DNA of 63,093 nt from JAVVEW01 sp032251045. GTDB lineage: Bacteria > Pseudomonadota > Gammaproteobacteria > Methylococcales > Methylomonadaceae. This document shows, piece by piece, positions 43,175-51,319 of this stretch. The position numbers and the translations under genes were made by a program. Under the pieces are notes generated by a model. It had not been told where the DNA came from, did no database searches, and saw only the letters and a list, made by a program, of their open reading frames with translations. Positions within the stretch are counted from its first letter, which is position 1. The number at the start of each line of letters is the position of its first letter. The stretch is from the NCBI GenBank assembly GCA_032251045.1, contig JAVVEW010000008.1, positions 1 to 63,093 of the forward strand, written 5' to 3'.

Positions 43175-44896
43175 TCAGGCGGCGAGTGGGCGTTCGATAT
43201 AGCGTTGGCGTTTTTTTTCCGTGATTTTGTCAAGTTCAACCATGATCAGGCTGTCAATGCAGTTGTTAAAATCGGGGTCAATGTTGAAATCAATGAAATG
43301 ACAACCTTTGTCAGTGCAAAGTTCAACGTATTGTTTGTACAAAGTGGGAACCTTGACGCCCAGTTTTTTCAGTTCGGAATTGAGAATTTTGAAACTGGTT
43401 TTGTAGTCGCCGATAAATTCGGTTTTGGCAAATTCCAGGGTTTGTTCAGATAAGGTAAAAGGTCGTTTGGCTTTGGCCAATGAGAGTTCAGAGCCAAATT
43501 GTTGTTGGTAAAAACCAATAATGACTTCCTTGGCCAGTTGCGGGTAGGCGTTGCTGATGCTGACCGGGCCAAACAGATATTTAATGTTAGGACGTTCGCG
43601 CAGGTAAGCGCCAATGCCATACCATAAATAATCCAGGCTACGCTGACCCCAGTAGCGTGGCTGTACGAAACTGCGGCCTAGTTCAATGCTGCAGGGTAAT
43701 AGCGTTCTAAATTGCTCGCTTAAGTCGAACAGTGTGTGCGTATAAAAACCTTGAACACCCTGGCTGGCCATGATTCTATCGCCTTCACCGATCCGGTAAG
43801 CACCGACAATTTCCAGATCGTGATCATCCCAGAGCACCAGGTGCGCGTAGTAAGCATCGTATTCATCCAAATCCATGGCTTTACCGGTACCTTCTTCGAC
43901 AGTGCGAAAGGTCAGTTCACGCAATCGGGCAATTTCCTGCATGACCGGGCAATCATCCTGAAAGTAATGTAGAAAAATCTTCTTGCCGTCTTTAGTCTCG
44001 CCCAAAAGCTTTGACTGATACAGCTTTTTTTTAAGCGACTTGACGTTAACAGGGTGCGTTACCGTGGTTTCTGTGTTGAACACCAGGGGCTTGTTTTTTT
44101 TGCTCAGCCTGAGTATGTGCTGTCGAAATTTTTGCCCCAGTTTTTTATTATTCAGCTTGCTGTCGGCATAAGCGGAATAGGGGATGGGCGCGCCGATTTT
44201 GATACGGATTTCATGATGTTGCTTGTTGAACATCTCCCGCACCAAAAGCAGGGTACCCATCGGTTTGTACAACGCAGAAGCGCTATAGAACAAAGCCGAA
44301 TTTGTCGCCTTGATGTGGATTGGCAAAATCGTGGCCTTGGTTTTTTTAGCCAGTTTCAGGAAGCCTGTTTTCCATTCACCATCACGCACACCGCACGGCG
44401 TGATTCTTGAGACCTCGCCGGCCGGGAAAATAATCAGTGCCTGTTCTTGATTCAGGGCATCTAGCATGGTTTGGTAGATTTTTTTCCGGGCGCCACTTTC
44501 GGTCAAAACATCGACGGGTAAAAAAATGGATTGCAAAGGTTCCATGTGCATCAATACCCGATTGGCCACGATCCGAACATCGGGTCGAACCGAACGAATC
44601 AATTTGACCAGGGCCAGTCCATCCAGCGTGCCAATAGGGTGGTTGGCGATAATAATCAGGCGTCCCTGGGCAGGAATGTTGTTGTAGGATTTTCCGCTGA
44701 CCTGGTAGCCAAAATTAAAATAACTCAGCAATGCATCCAGAAATGCGTAACCGCGCAGGTGCTGGTTGCGCCGCAACACCTCATTAAAATCATCTTCGTG
44801 CAGGAGTTTTTTGAGGACTTTGATAGCAAAGGGTTTCTTTTTGCCAAGCTCAAGGTCTGGGTAGGTGTCGTGCAATACTTTTTCAGTGTCAATCAT
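43175..44896 (-). CDS. Bifunctional ornithine lipid synthase (OlsF-like)
   Basis: A 573-residue fusion. The N-terminal half (about 60-260) is a PlsC-type O-acyltransferase with NHPIGTLD (NHxxxxD motif) and FPAGEVSR in place of FPEGTR. The C-terminal half (about 320-560) is a GNAT/OlsB-like N-acyltransferase with ELTFRTVEEGTG, ELGRSFVQPRYWGQ and LFGPVSISNAYP. In Serratia OlsF this arrangement first acylates ornithine and then adds the second chain, giving phosphorus-free ornithine lipids. ATG 44896 (MIDTEKVLHD) is preferred; the frame is open 16 codons upstream. The gene is not in an obvious operon. Confidence 0.85.
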   Translation of the reverse strand: MIDTEKVLHDTYPDLELGKKKPFAIKVLKKLLHEDDFNEVLRRNQHLRGYAFLDALLSYFNFGYQVSGKSYNNIPAQGRLIIIANHPIGTLDGLALVKLIRSVRPDVRIVANRVLMHMEPLQSIFLPVDVLTESGARKKIYQTMLDALNQEQALIIFPAGEVSRITPCGVRDGEWKTGFLKLAKKTKATILPIHIKATNSALFYSASALYKPMGTLLLVREMFNKQHHEIRIKIGAPIPYSAYADSKLNNKKLGQKFRQHILRLSKKNKPLVFNTETTVTHPVNVKSLKKKLYQSKLLGETKDGKKIFLHYFQDDCPVMQEIARLRELTFRTVEEGTGKAMDLDEYDAYYAHLVLWDDHDLEIVGAYRIGEGDRIMASQGVQGFYTHTLFDLSEQFRTLLPCSIELGRSFVQPRYWGQRSLDYLWYGIGAYLRERPNIKYLFGPVSISNAYPQLAKEVIIGFYQQQFGSELSLAKAKRPFTLSEQTLEFAKTEFIGDYKTSFKILNSELKKLGVKVPTLYKQYVELCTDKGCHFIDFNIDPDFNNCIDSLIMVELDKITEKKRQRYIERPLAA

Positions 44897-44969
44897 AGAC
44901 GGTAGAGGTGTGCATATGAATCTAACAGAATATCGTAACGACATAATGTGTCAGCTCTATGACGCGTAA

Positions 44970-44996
44970 AATCTCCTTTTTGCCAAAGGGGGAGGC
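44970..44996. repeat. Short C/T-rich fold-back repeat
   Basis: ATCTCCTTTTTGCC followed by AAAGGGGGAGG forms an imperfect hairpin and resembles the repeat at 43064-43100. It lies in the gap between the OlsF-like gene and the hydrolase gene. Confidence 0.4.
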
Positions 44997-45088
44997 CAGT
45001 AGAGCCAAGTCTTTGCTAAAACAGGTCTGTACTGTTATGGCTGTGAGCGGTTACTGCAACGTTTGTACCGAGGCTTGCCCGGGCAGGA

Positions 45089-45841
45089 TTATAAAGCTTG
45101 TCGCCAGGTGGCCATTTGCTCGATAACCCAGTGTGGGTCATCCAGGGTCAAGTCGTGTCCGGCTTTAGGATGTAAAACCAAAGGCACGTGCCAGGCTTGT
45201 TGTAAGGCGCGACTGCAACGGAAGTCAACCAGGCGGTCTTTGCGGCTGGCTAATAACAGCAGGGGTTGTTTAGGCGGAGGGGCCGTCAGTTGAAAACGTG
45301 CGGCGGCATACAGTTGTCGTAAGGCATTGATTCGACTCACCGGGGCTTGAGTCTGAAAGGTTTGCCATTGTTGCAATACGCTGGCGTTGTGACCTTGAGT
45401 GTTGGCGGTCAAAGCCAAAATCAAGCGTTCACGTTCCAGATACGAGCTGCTGAGCAAGCGCAATAACATAGGATAGCGAGCCGGTTGTAAACGCCAGTAG
45501 AACGGTGCGTAAGGCCTGATGCTGGTGTTAATCAGTACGGCATGGTTGATTTCATCGGGGTAGCGCGTCATCCAGTCCAGTGCAATCATGCCGCCCATGG
45601 AAATGGCAATGACGCCCGTTAACCGGATAGGTGCGATCAGCTCGGCGCGCAATTGCTCGGTCATGGCGGCAATGCGAATCGGGCTGGGCTGTTGATGAAG
45701 CGTGCCATTGCCGGCAATATCGATGGCTTGAAAATGTTGTTTTGGCCAATGCTGCCGTAACAAGGGTAAAAAATCACCCCAATGGCGCTGATCACGCATC
45801 AATCCCCGCACCAGTACCCAGGTTGGTTCAGGGGCGTGCAT
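45089..45841 (-). CDS. Alpha/beta hydrolase
   Basis: A 250-residue alpha/beta hydrolase without signal peptide. The nucleophile elbow is AISMGGM, the acid is likely in LASRKDRLVD, and the catalytic His in PKAGHDLTLDDP. The oxyanion loop region reads VRGLMRDQRHWG, unlike the more usual HGxxG. The substrate is unknown. Its start overlaps the end of the M14 peptidase gene by 14 bases, so both are probably translated together. Confidence 0.85.
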   Translation of the reverse strand: MHAPEPTWVLVRGLMRDQRHWGDFLPLLRQHWPKQHFQAIDIAGNGTLHQQPSPIRIAAMTEQLRAELIAPIRLTGVIAISMGGMIALDWMTRYPDEINHAVLINTSIRPYAPFYWRLQPARYPMLLRLLSSSYLERERLILALTANTQGHNASVLQQWQTFQTQAPVSRINALRQLYAAARFQLTAPPPKQPLLLLASRKDRLVDFRCSRALQQAWHVPLVLHPKAGHDLTLDDPHWVIEQMATWRQAL

Positions 45842-46856
45842 ACCAAAGTTCCAGCGCTTCCTGGTGCATGCGTCCAGTCAAGCTTTGATCCAGCCATTTC
45901 CGGTAAGAAAGTGCGGCATGAAGCAGAAACTCCATCAGCACCAGATGGCCACGCAGTACCCGGTTAATACGATGGGTCTTAATAGGATGATACAACCCCA
46001 GGCGGTTAAATAATTGCCGGGGGTTTTTTCTGACCCAGCGCCAGGAACCCATTTCCAGGGTCAATGGCAAAAACATGCTGTTTTGATCCAGCGCATCCAG
46101 GTACAGATAATCCCATAAGTCGCCATGAGTGAGGTAATGTTGGGATTGCGGTTCAAAATGGTAGCTTTGGTAGGGGTAGGTCTGGAAAAATAATTGACGC
46201 AGATAATAAACCTCACCCAGGTTAGGTATCGCTTGCTGACGACTGTGCGCGTAGGGAAACCAGATTTGATTGTGGTGACCAAATCCGGAATGACAGTCCA
46301 GCACTAAACTGAATGGCGCGGGAAGTACTTCACTACGGATAAAGTCGCACAAAGCTTGAGCTTCGGTTTCCATAGGCTGGTCGGCAATACCACGGTACCA
46401 GGGTAATTTTGGGGAGATACGGTGTCCACCGGCCAACCAGACCGTTTTCTCGCAGCTATCAATCGGTGCGTTACGCATTAAATCGACGCCATTACCGTTA
46501 GCGCGGGTATGCGCGAGCATTCCGGCTGGGTTAAGAACAGGAATGAAATGAATGGTGACTTGTTGTAATAAGTCCTCATAAAGACTGTCCCATTCCAGGC
46601 GGCTGAGCAGTGTGTCCAGAAAAGCCAGGACAACTTGCGATCCAATGCGCTCCAGGCCATGTACACCGCCAATAAAAGCAATGGCCGGGGCGTGATCTGA
46701 ACGCCCTAAGGTCAGCGCCGGAAGCGGCAGGGAATTTCCTAAGTAATTGATTTTTGTTAAATTTTGAACGCGTAGATGGCGTCCACGGTCACGCTCGATG
46801 AGCTGTTGGAGAATGTCAAATTCAGGAAAACCCGGTAAAGAGGGCAAAGGCTGCAT
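45828..46856 (-). CDS. M14-family zinc carboxypeptidase-like protein
   Basis: A 342-residue cytosolic M14 relative (no signal peptide). Zinc ligands are in GGVHGLERIG (HxxE) and LDCHSGFG. The arginine/asparagine substrate-binding region is NGNGVDLMRN and the catalytic Glu is in LTLEMGSW. Such proteins cleave C-terminal residues from peptides or deacylate related substrates. It follows a strong terminator and overlaps the downstream hydrolase. Confidence 0.85.
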   Translation of the reverse strand: MQPLPSLPGFPEFDILQQLIERDRGRHLRVQNLTKINYLGNSLPLPALTLGRSDHAPAIAFIGGVHGLERIGSQVVLAFLDTLLSRLEWDSLYEDLLQQVTIHFIPVLNPAGMLAHTRANGNGVDLMRNAPIDSCEKTVWLAGGHRISPKLPWYRGIADQPMETEAQALCDFIRSEVLPAPFSLVLDCHSGFGHHNQIWFPYAHSRQQAIPNLGEVYYLRQLFFQTYPYQSYHFEPQSQHYLTHGDLWDYLYLDALDQNSMFLPLTLEMGSWRWVRKNPRQLFNRLGLYHPIKTHRINRVLRGHLVLMEFLLHAALSYRKWLDQSLTGRMHQEALELWYARP

Positions 46857-46941
46857 AACCGGAAGCGGCAGTGATGGGTGGTGGTATTTGCGTACAATCG
46901 ATGGACTTCGATTGCGACGAGATGTTTTTCAACAGGCACAA

Positions 46942-46967
46942 AAAAGCCCGGCATATGCCGGGCTTTT
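46942..46967. terminator. Perfect bidirectional terminator
   Basis: AAAAGCCCGGCAT and its exact reverse complement form a 26-nt palindrome with A and T tracts at the ends. It lies just downstream of the 37-residue lipoprotein gene on the minus strand. Confidence 0.88.
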
Positions 46968-46978
46968 GTTACTTCGAC

Positions 46979-47092
46979 TTACAGGCTGATGTTGGACTCA
47001 ACACGTTGTCTTGAGCTATCAGGATCATCCAGGCAGCCAGTCAGACCAGTAACCATCATTGCTACAGCTAAAAGAGCTAAAATCTTTTTCAT
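46979..47092 (-). CDS. 37-residue lipoprotein (entericidin-sized)
   Basis: A tiny gene with GGAGGA seven bases before ATG 47092. The product is a lipoprotein signal (MKKILALLAVAMMVTGLTGC, lipobox LTGC) followed by only 17 residues (LDDPDSSRQRVESNISL). The mature lipopeptide would thus have 18 residues including the acylated cysteine. Its size recalls entericidins, though the mature part is acidic and not clearly homologous. A strong terminator begins 12 bases after the stop. Confidence 0.7.
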   Translation of the reverse strand: MKKILALLAVAMMVTGLTGCLDDPDSSRQRVESNISL

Positions 47093-47193
47093 ATAACTAT
47101 CCTCCGAAATTTAAGTGAAGTTCTTCTTATAGTCAGCACTAGCCAAGTAGTACCGGGTGTTTTTATAACATGGGGGCAAGGCAGATGCAACTG

Positions 47194-49122
47194 TCAATTT
47201 TTCTCATAGCGGCATGTTGTTTTGGAAAAGTCTGGTAAATCAACTTCCAAGCGCATTTCGCCGTCTAGCCAGACAGCCATGCCAATGCGACGCCATGATC
47301 CTTTAAGATTTTCAGCGCGTAAGCTTTTACGCCATTTTGACGGGGCGCAGTTCGGTTTAGCCAGAATAATAAAATCCGCTTTGTCCAGTGATCTGCCCAG
47401 ACGTTGCGTCCAGAAAGCGGTGATTTTCATGACCGCTTTTTTCAAGCGTAGTCGATCGATCTTAGGTGTTACGGCGACATTGGCCCACATGGAATGCACC
47501 CGTCCCCAATGCGGCGCCAATAAACGCCCCGTTTGGTCAACAAACGGCAGCCATTGCTCATGGCCCTGGTCGTCCAGATAAGCTAAAGCCAACAAGGTAT
47601 CGTAACCCTGAAAATGATCATGCATGTATAAAGCATGTGGTGTGATGCCGAAGAACATTTGTGAAAACAAGATAATCGTATTGCTGGCCTGAGCCACTGA
47701 CTGCACCACTGGATGCTGGCTGCTGGTATCATCACTGCGATAGAGCAGGCCATAATGCAGCGTGCTGTTGATCTGAAATAACAACAGCAGCACAAAAACC
47801 CGGGTGACTTTGTTAACAGAGCGGGAAAGGTGATCGGGCCGGGCAGTGATCAGTCGGTCGTAACCGGTGATGGAGGATGTTTTGGCGGGTGATAACGGGC
47901 ATTCAACACCACAGGGCTTTCGCATGCGCCGGTCGGCAATGCGCCGATAAGCCAGGCTGGCCAGAGTGTACAGTCCAGGCATGCGCAGCAGCAACGCCAA
48001 GGGCAGGGTATAGCCGAGGGTGCGCAGGATTTGAATGTAGGTGTCCAGCCCGGCGTAAACCTGGCCTTGGGCGTCCACAGCATAAAGGTCACGCAATAAT
48101 TCTGATTCGCTAAAGTGACTCAAGCGGGGTTGCTGGTCGGCATGGTCTTGCGCATTCAGAAAGCAAACACCGCCACGACTATCAAAATGGCGTATGAACT
48201 GCACGGTACGGTTGCATAAAGCGCAGTCACGGTCGTAATAGACCGTCAATCGATGCTGGGCGAGTGTAATGGACTGACCAAGGTAACGCCACCAGGAAAA
48301 AGGCACCAGCAAGCAGTAAAAAATCAGCATGCCCAGACCGAACGGATAAATATTCAGCATCAGCGTGATGCCGCTGTGCAGCCCCAGTCCGAACAGGAGA
48401 TACCAAGGCCTTAGCCACCGCCAATGAAAGAAAAAAGGGAAGCTGAGTTGAAACACAATGATGCTATACCCTAGTACTTTCTGCAGCCCGGCCTGGTTCA
48501 GCAACCAGCTAAAATCCAGCGCCGAAATATAGTAAGGCTGAGTCGCTGGTAGCCACGCTCCCAAACCATTGCGCCAGTGTGGTGCAGAGAGCTTATGTAA
48601 CCCGGAATCGAAATAAAGAAAACCAAGTCCAATCAATACCGGCAAATAATAAGCCAATCGAGAGACATTGACAGGCTCCTGTTCAGGATCGAGATGCAGC
48701 GGCCTATGCCAACGCAGGCGCAAACGATCTACGGCAAACGCCTTGTCAACAGGCATGAACAGCAGCAGAAAATTGACGCCGATCATGTACAGGTCGAAAC
48801 CGCCATCAAAGTCGCGTTGCATCGGCGTTAACTGCACAAATACAACCCAGAACAGATAGTTGGCGATAAGCGCCTGTTGGCAGCGATAGCCCAGGACAAT
48901 GGCCAGGGCAACGATTGCCCACGCAGTCAGGAAGAAAGGCAGCATCGGAAATTCAACATCCAGATAAGGAACAGGATCGAAAATCAGATGTTGAAAGTAA
49001 ATTAAAAACCCTACTTCTTGAAGTGTAATGAGGCCGAATAAAGCTCTGAACAGGCCTATAGGGAAACTGGGAGCGGGTTGTCGGGCGAGCGCCAGAAAGT
49101 GGCGGTAGAAAAATCGATACAT
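47194..49122 (-). CDS. HTTM membrane protein fused to a DCC thiol-disulfide domain
   Basis: A 642-residue protein. Residues 1-290 hold many membrane spans of the HTTM type, related to vitamin K-dependent gamma-carboxylase (LGFLYFDSGLHKLSAPHWRNG is the conserved core). About 295-410 is a DCC1-like thioredoxin-fold domain with DRDCALCNRTV. A further hydrophobic span near 440 and a 180-residue C-terminal domain of unknown type complete it. HTTM proteins are widespread in bacteria and their reaction is mostly unknown. The DCC motif suggests redox work on thiols. The neighbours are small membrane peptides on both sides. Confidence 0.88.
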   Translation of the reverse strand: MYRFFYRHFLALARQPAPSFPIGLFRALFGLITLQEVGFLIYFQHLIFDPVPYLDVEFPMLPFFLTAWAIVALAIVLGYRCQQALIANYLFWVVFVQLTPMQRDFDGGFDLYMIGVNFLLLFMPVDKAFAVDRLRLRWHRPLHLDPEQEPVNVSRLAYYLPVLIGLGFLYFDSGLHKLSAPHWRNGLGAWLPATQPYYISALDFSWLLNQAGLQKVLGYSIIVFQLSFPFFFHWRWLRPWYLLFGLGLHSGITLMLNIYPFGLGMLIFYCLLVPFSWWRYLGQSITLAQHRLTVYYDRDCALCNRTVQFIRHFDSRGGVCFLNAQDHADQQPRLSHFSESELLRDLYAVDAQGQVYAGLDTYIQILRTLGYTLPLALLLRMPGLYTLASLAYRRIADRRMRKPCGVECPLSPAKTSSITGYDRLITARPDHLSRSVNKVTRVFVLLLLFQINSTLHYGLLYRSDDTSSQHPVVQSVAQASNTIILFSQMFFGITPHALYMHDHFQGYDTLLALAYLDDQGHEQWLPFVDQTGRLLAPHWGRVHSMWANVAVTPKIDRLRLKKAVMKITAFWTQRLGRSLDKADFIILAKPNCAPSKWRKSLRAENLKGSWRRIGMAVWLDGEMRLEVDLPDFSKTTCRYEKN

Positions 49123-49240
49123 TTCGTGGCCTGAATGTGAGCCTAAAACGTAAGGATTATAAGGGAGTTATGGTTGTTGGGGTAGCAGGAGATGGCCCGA
49201 GTGCCGATAGGCAACGGGCCACACAGGATCTTTTTGGGGC

Positions 49241-49375
49241 TTATTGTTGATCGTCGTCTTTAGGCTCGGCGAATACCCATTTCACCAGGAAATAAGCCGC
49301 ACCAATAACGACAATAGCGCCAACCATACCAGCTGGTTCTTTAAGCATTTCAGTCAAATCTAAGATTGCACCCAT
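49241..49375 (-). CDS. 44-residue single-span membrane peptide
   Basis: ATG 49375 is chosen because AGGTAGGA lies upstream; the frame is open to 49468 but without a site. The product (MGAILDLTEMLKEPAGMVGA...) has an amphipathic start, one span (AIVVIGAAYFLVKWVF) and an acidic tail (AEPKDDDQQ). No family is recognised. It reads towards the HTTM gene, 118 bases ahead of it. Confidence 0.6.
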   Translation of the reverse strand: MGAILDLTEMLKEPAGMVGAIVVIGAAYFLVKWVFAEPKDDDQQ

Positions 49376-49925
49376 GTGAGTCCTACCTATTGTTATAAAG
49401 TTAAAAATACCGCCGAAAGTCAGCAGCAAATGAGCCTCTAATAATACTTCAGCGTGTGTTAATGTCAAGTCATGGCTTGGCGGGCATTATAAATGTTCAG
49501 TCACCTAAGCGTTCAGGTACTCGCCTTGTGACAATGGCCGTTAGGCGGGTCAGTTGTCTGTGCCTGGCACAGCGTTCCTGAATCTACCCTTGTTCTCGTT
49601 AAGATTCCTGATTTTGTCTTGGCGATAAGTGACTCTGCCAGGGCCGTTGAGGATCTTAGGTTGGCGAATTCAGCCAGCGAGGTTAAGCTGAAGCGGCAAG
49701 CCTTGACTGGATGTCGACAGCACGGCGCCAATGGTCGTGGGGTTGGCTTTAAGGTGGCGTGGAGGTTTTTTGCCCCATGAGGCTTGATAAGGCTGCCCCA
49801 GGCTTTTTAATGCCTAAGGTCAGTAGATGCGGTGAGCAAGACTTTGTACCGTGTTCGTGTCACAATGACGCTCGTCAAGGATGCGTTTAATTTCAATGAT
49901 AATAACGATATATCGGAGGTAACTT
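49376..49925. other. Long intergenic region without a supported gene
   Basis: About 550 bases between divergent small genes. Short frames exist but lack ribosome-binding sites and plausible content. The 3' edge contains CGGAGGTAACT, the ribosome-binding site of the next gene. I see no tRNA, known riboswitch or strong hairpin. Confidence 0.4.
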
Positions 49926-50315
49926 ATGAATTTGCAACGATTAGCCGTCGTGTTAACGGCGTTGGTCTGGAGCTTTTCCGTTCATGCTGAAGTGAAGCTT
50001 GATTCGGCGGATGAGCTGATTGGTTCATGGATTCTGACTGCGGAAGCGGCCAAGTTGGAGGGTGAAAAGAAAGCTTTGGATGTGGTCTGGAATTTTCAGA
50101 AGGATGGCGTTTTAGCAACGAAATCCCGAGACACGTTTGGCCGAACGAAAAGCTTTCGCGTGGATTTGAAATATTCTGTGGAAGACGGTGTTTTGCGCAA
50201 GCAATCAAGTCCCGGCCGCGAAAAATATGAAACCTGCAGCGTGATTGAGAAATCATCGACCGACATGATTCTGAAGTGCAAATATCTTTACTTCTTTTTG
50301 CAGAAGAAAGGCTAA
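49926..50315 (+). CDS. Exported protein of unknown function
   Basis: A 129-residue protein with GGAGG before the ATG and a signal peptide (residues 1-21, cleavage after VHA). The mature domain looks like a small beta-barrel of the lipocalin-like type (ELIGSWILTAEAAKLEG, VVWNFQKDGVLATKSR, KYSVEDGVLRK), with two cysteines late in the chain. Lipocalin-like small domains with a G-S-W-x-L start are common, so this comparison is weak evidence. No partner gene is seen. Confidence 0.75.
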   Translation: MNLQRLAVVLTALVWSFSVHAEVKLDSADELIGSWILTAEAAKLEGEKKALDVVWNFQKDGVLATKSRDTFGRTKSFRVDLKYSVEDGVLRKQSSPGREKYETCSVIEKSSTDMILKCKYLYFFLQKKG

Positions 50316-50518
50316 TCTGCTGATAAGCTTCAAAGTTGGTCTAGAATAAGCACCCGAAGACTTTTTCTCAAGCTCAGGCGCAAGCGAGTTTGATGGAACA
50401 GGCGCGTTTGAATAGAGCGGGTTGGTAAGGCGCCGGTGTCGGGCAACCCGATCTGTCTGGACACAATGTTAGAAACATCCCGAATTTATAACATTAAAAA
50501 GATACAAGAGGAGCAACA

Positions 50519-50944
50519 ATGATTGGTGGAATCATAATGATTTTAGTCGCCGTTTGGGTTTATCAAACAGCGCTGCGCGAGCAGGTGGAAAAACTGCTGT
50601 TTTGGGTCGTACTCTGCTCGGTGACCTATCTTGCGGTGCAGTTTATGATGGTGAACTTTAACGTCTGGTTGATTGAGTCGTTCAAGGAAGTTGGCGGCTA
50701 TGACGGTTTAGAGCGTGATTTGACCAGCATTGGTGATCGCAAAACCCAAACGGCCGATTCCAGTTTTGTACGATTTCTGAAATCGCTGGTGTTGGAGTTG
50801 CTGCCGCCATTCCTGGGGGTAGTCGTGGTCGGTGTTATCAAGGCGAAGTTCATGCTTAAACAGGCCCTGACACCGGCTAACATTTTTGGTGGCATGAAAG
50901 AAATGTTCATTGGCATCAAAAACAGTTTCAAGGTTAGCGATTAA
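50519..50944 (+). CDS. Membrane protein of unknown function
   Basis: A 141-residue protein with AGAGGAG before the ATG. Two N-terminal hydrophobic spans (about 2-16 and 25-47) and a third near 92-106 (LPPFLGVVVVGVIKAKF) suggest three membrane segments. The loop between is acidic (GYDGLERDLTSIGDRK). No family is recognised. A 14-bp perfect hairpin follows. Confidence 0.7.
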   Translation: MIGGIIMILVAVWVYQTALREQVEKLLFWVVLCSVTYLAVQFMMVNFNVWLIESFKEVGGYDGLERDLTSIGDRKTQTADSSFVRFLKSLVLELLPPFLGVVVVGVIKAKFMLKQALTPANIFGGMKEMFIGIKNSFKVSD

Positions 50945-50951
50945 GCAACGG

Positions 50952-50982
50952 GTTGGCAATGGCGCTGTGCGCCATTGCCAAC
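50952..50982. terminator. Strong hairpin between convergent genes
   Basis: GTTGGCAATGGCGC and its exact reverse complement are separated by TGT, giving a 14-bp perfect stem. No T tract follows on either side. The location between convergent stops suggests a bidirectional terminator or mRNA 3'-end protector. Confidence 0.6.
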
Positions 50983-51167
50983 TAAACAACCCAGGCAACG
51001 ATGGCTATCAACACAGCGATGAATGTCAGGGTAAATACGACACCCCCAGCGATAAACGGCCAGACTTGGCTGGAATTGAAATCTTCTTTGTGCTTGTTAT
51101 GAGCTTGTACGCCCACGGCGGCGGCCAATACACTTTGCACAACAGCATACCATTGACGGGTTTTCAT
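50982..51167 (-). CDS. DUF2970 family protein
   Basis: A 61-residue protein starting MKTRQWYAVVQSVLAAAVGVQ and followed by a linker (NKHKEDFNSSQVWPF) and one membrane span (IAGGVVFTLTFIAVLIAIVAWVV). This is the DUF2970 pattern of an amphipathic VVQSVLAAxxGVQ helix and a C-terminal span. Function is unknown. The frame is open 20 codons upstream, but the shorter start matches the family. It is transcribed away from metH. Confidence 0.8.
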   Translation of the reverse strand: MKTRQWYAVVQSVLAAAVGVQAHNKHKEDFNSSQVWPFIAGGVVFTLTFIAVLIAIVAWVV

Positions 51168-51319
51168 AAGTCCCCAGCAAAAATAAAACATGGTATTATT
51201 TTTTGACCATGCCCGCAATTTAAGCACCTGGCTGTAGCTATCAACGTATCGCCGTCATTGATTTGCATGGTGGCAATAAATGCTACCGCAGCCTGTTATG
51301 TCACCTTTTTTCTGCATTG

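Noticed and set aside
42994..43224. A 76-residue plus-strand frame across the C/T-rich repeat
   Set aside because: It runs through the dispersed repeat and into the antisense of the OlsF-like gene.
49513..49731. A 72-residue minus-strand frame in the long gap before 49926
   Set aside because: No ribosome-binding site and no recognisable fold; Leu, Ser and Thr content fits random translation.
51168..51319. Cobalamin or SAM riboswitch before metH
   Set aside because: The gap is too short and lacks the B12-box or SAM-type core sequences.
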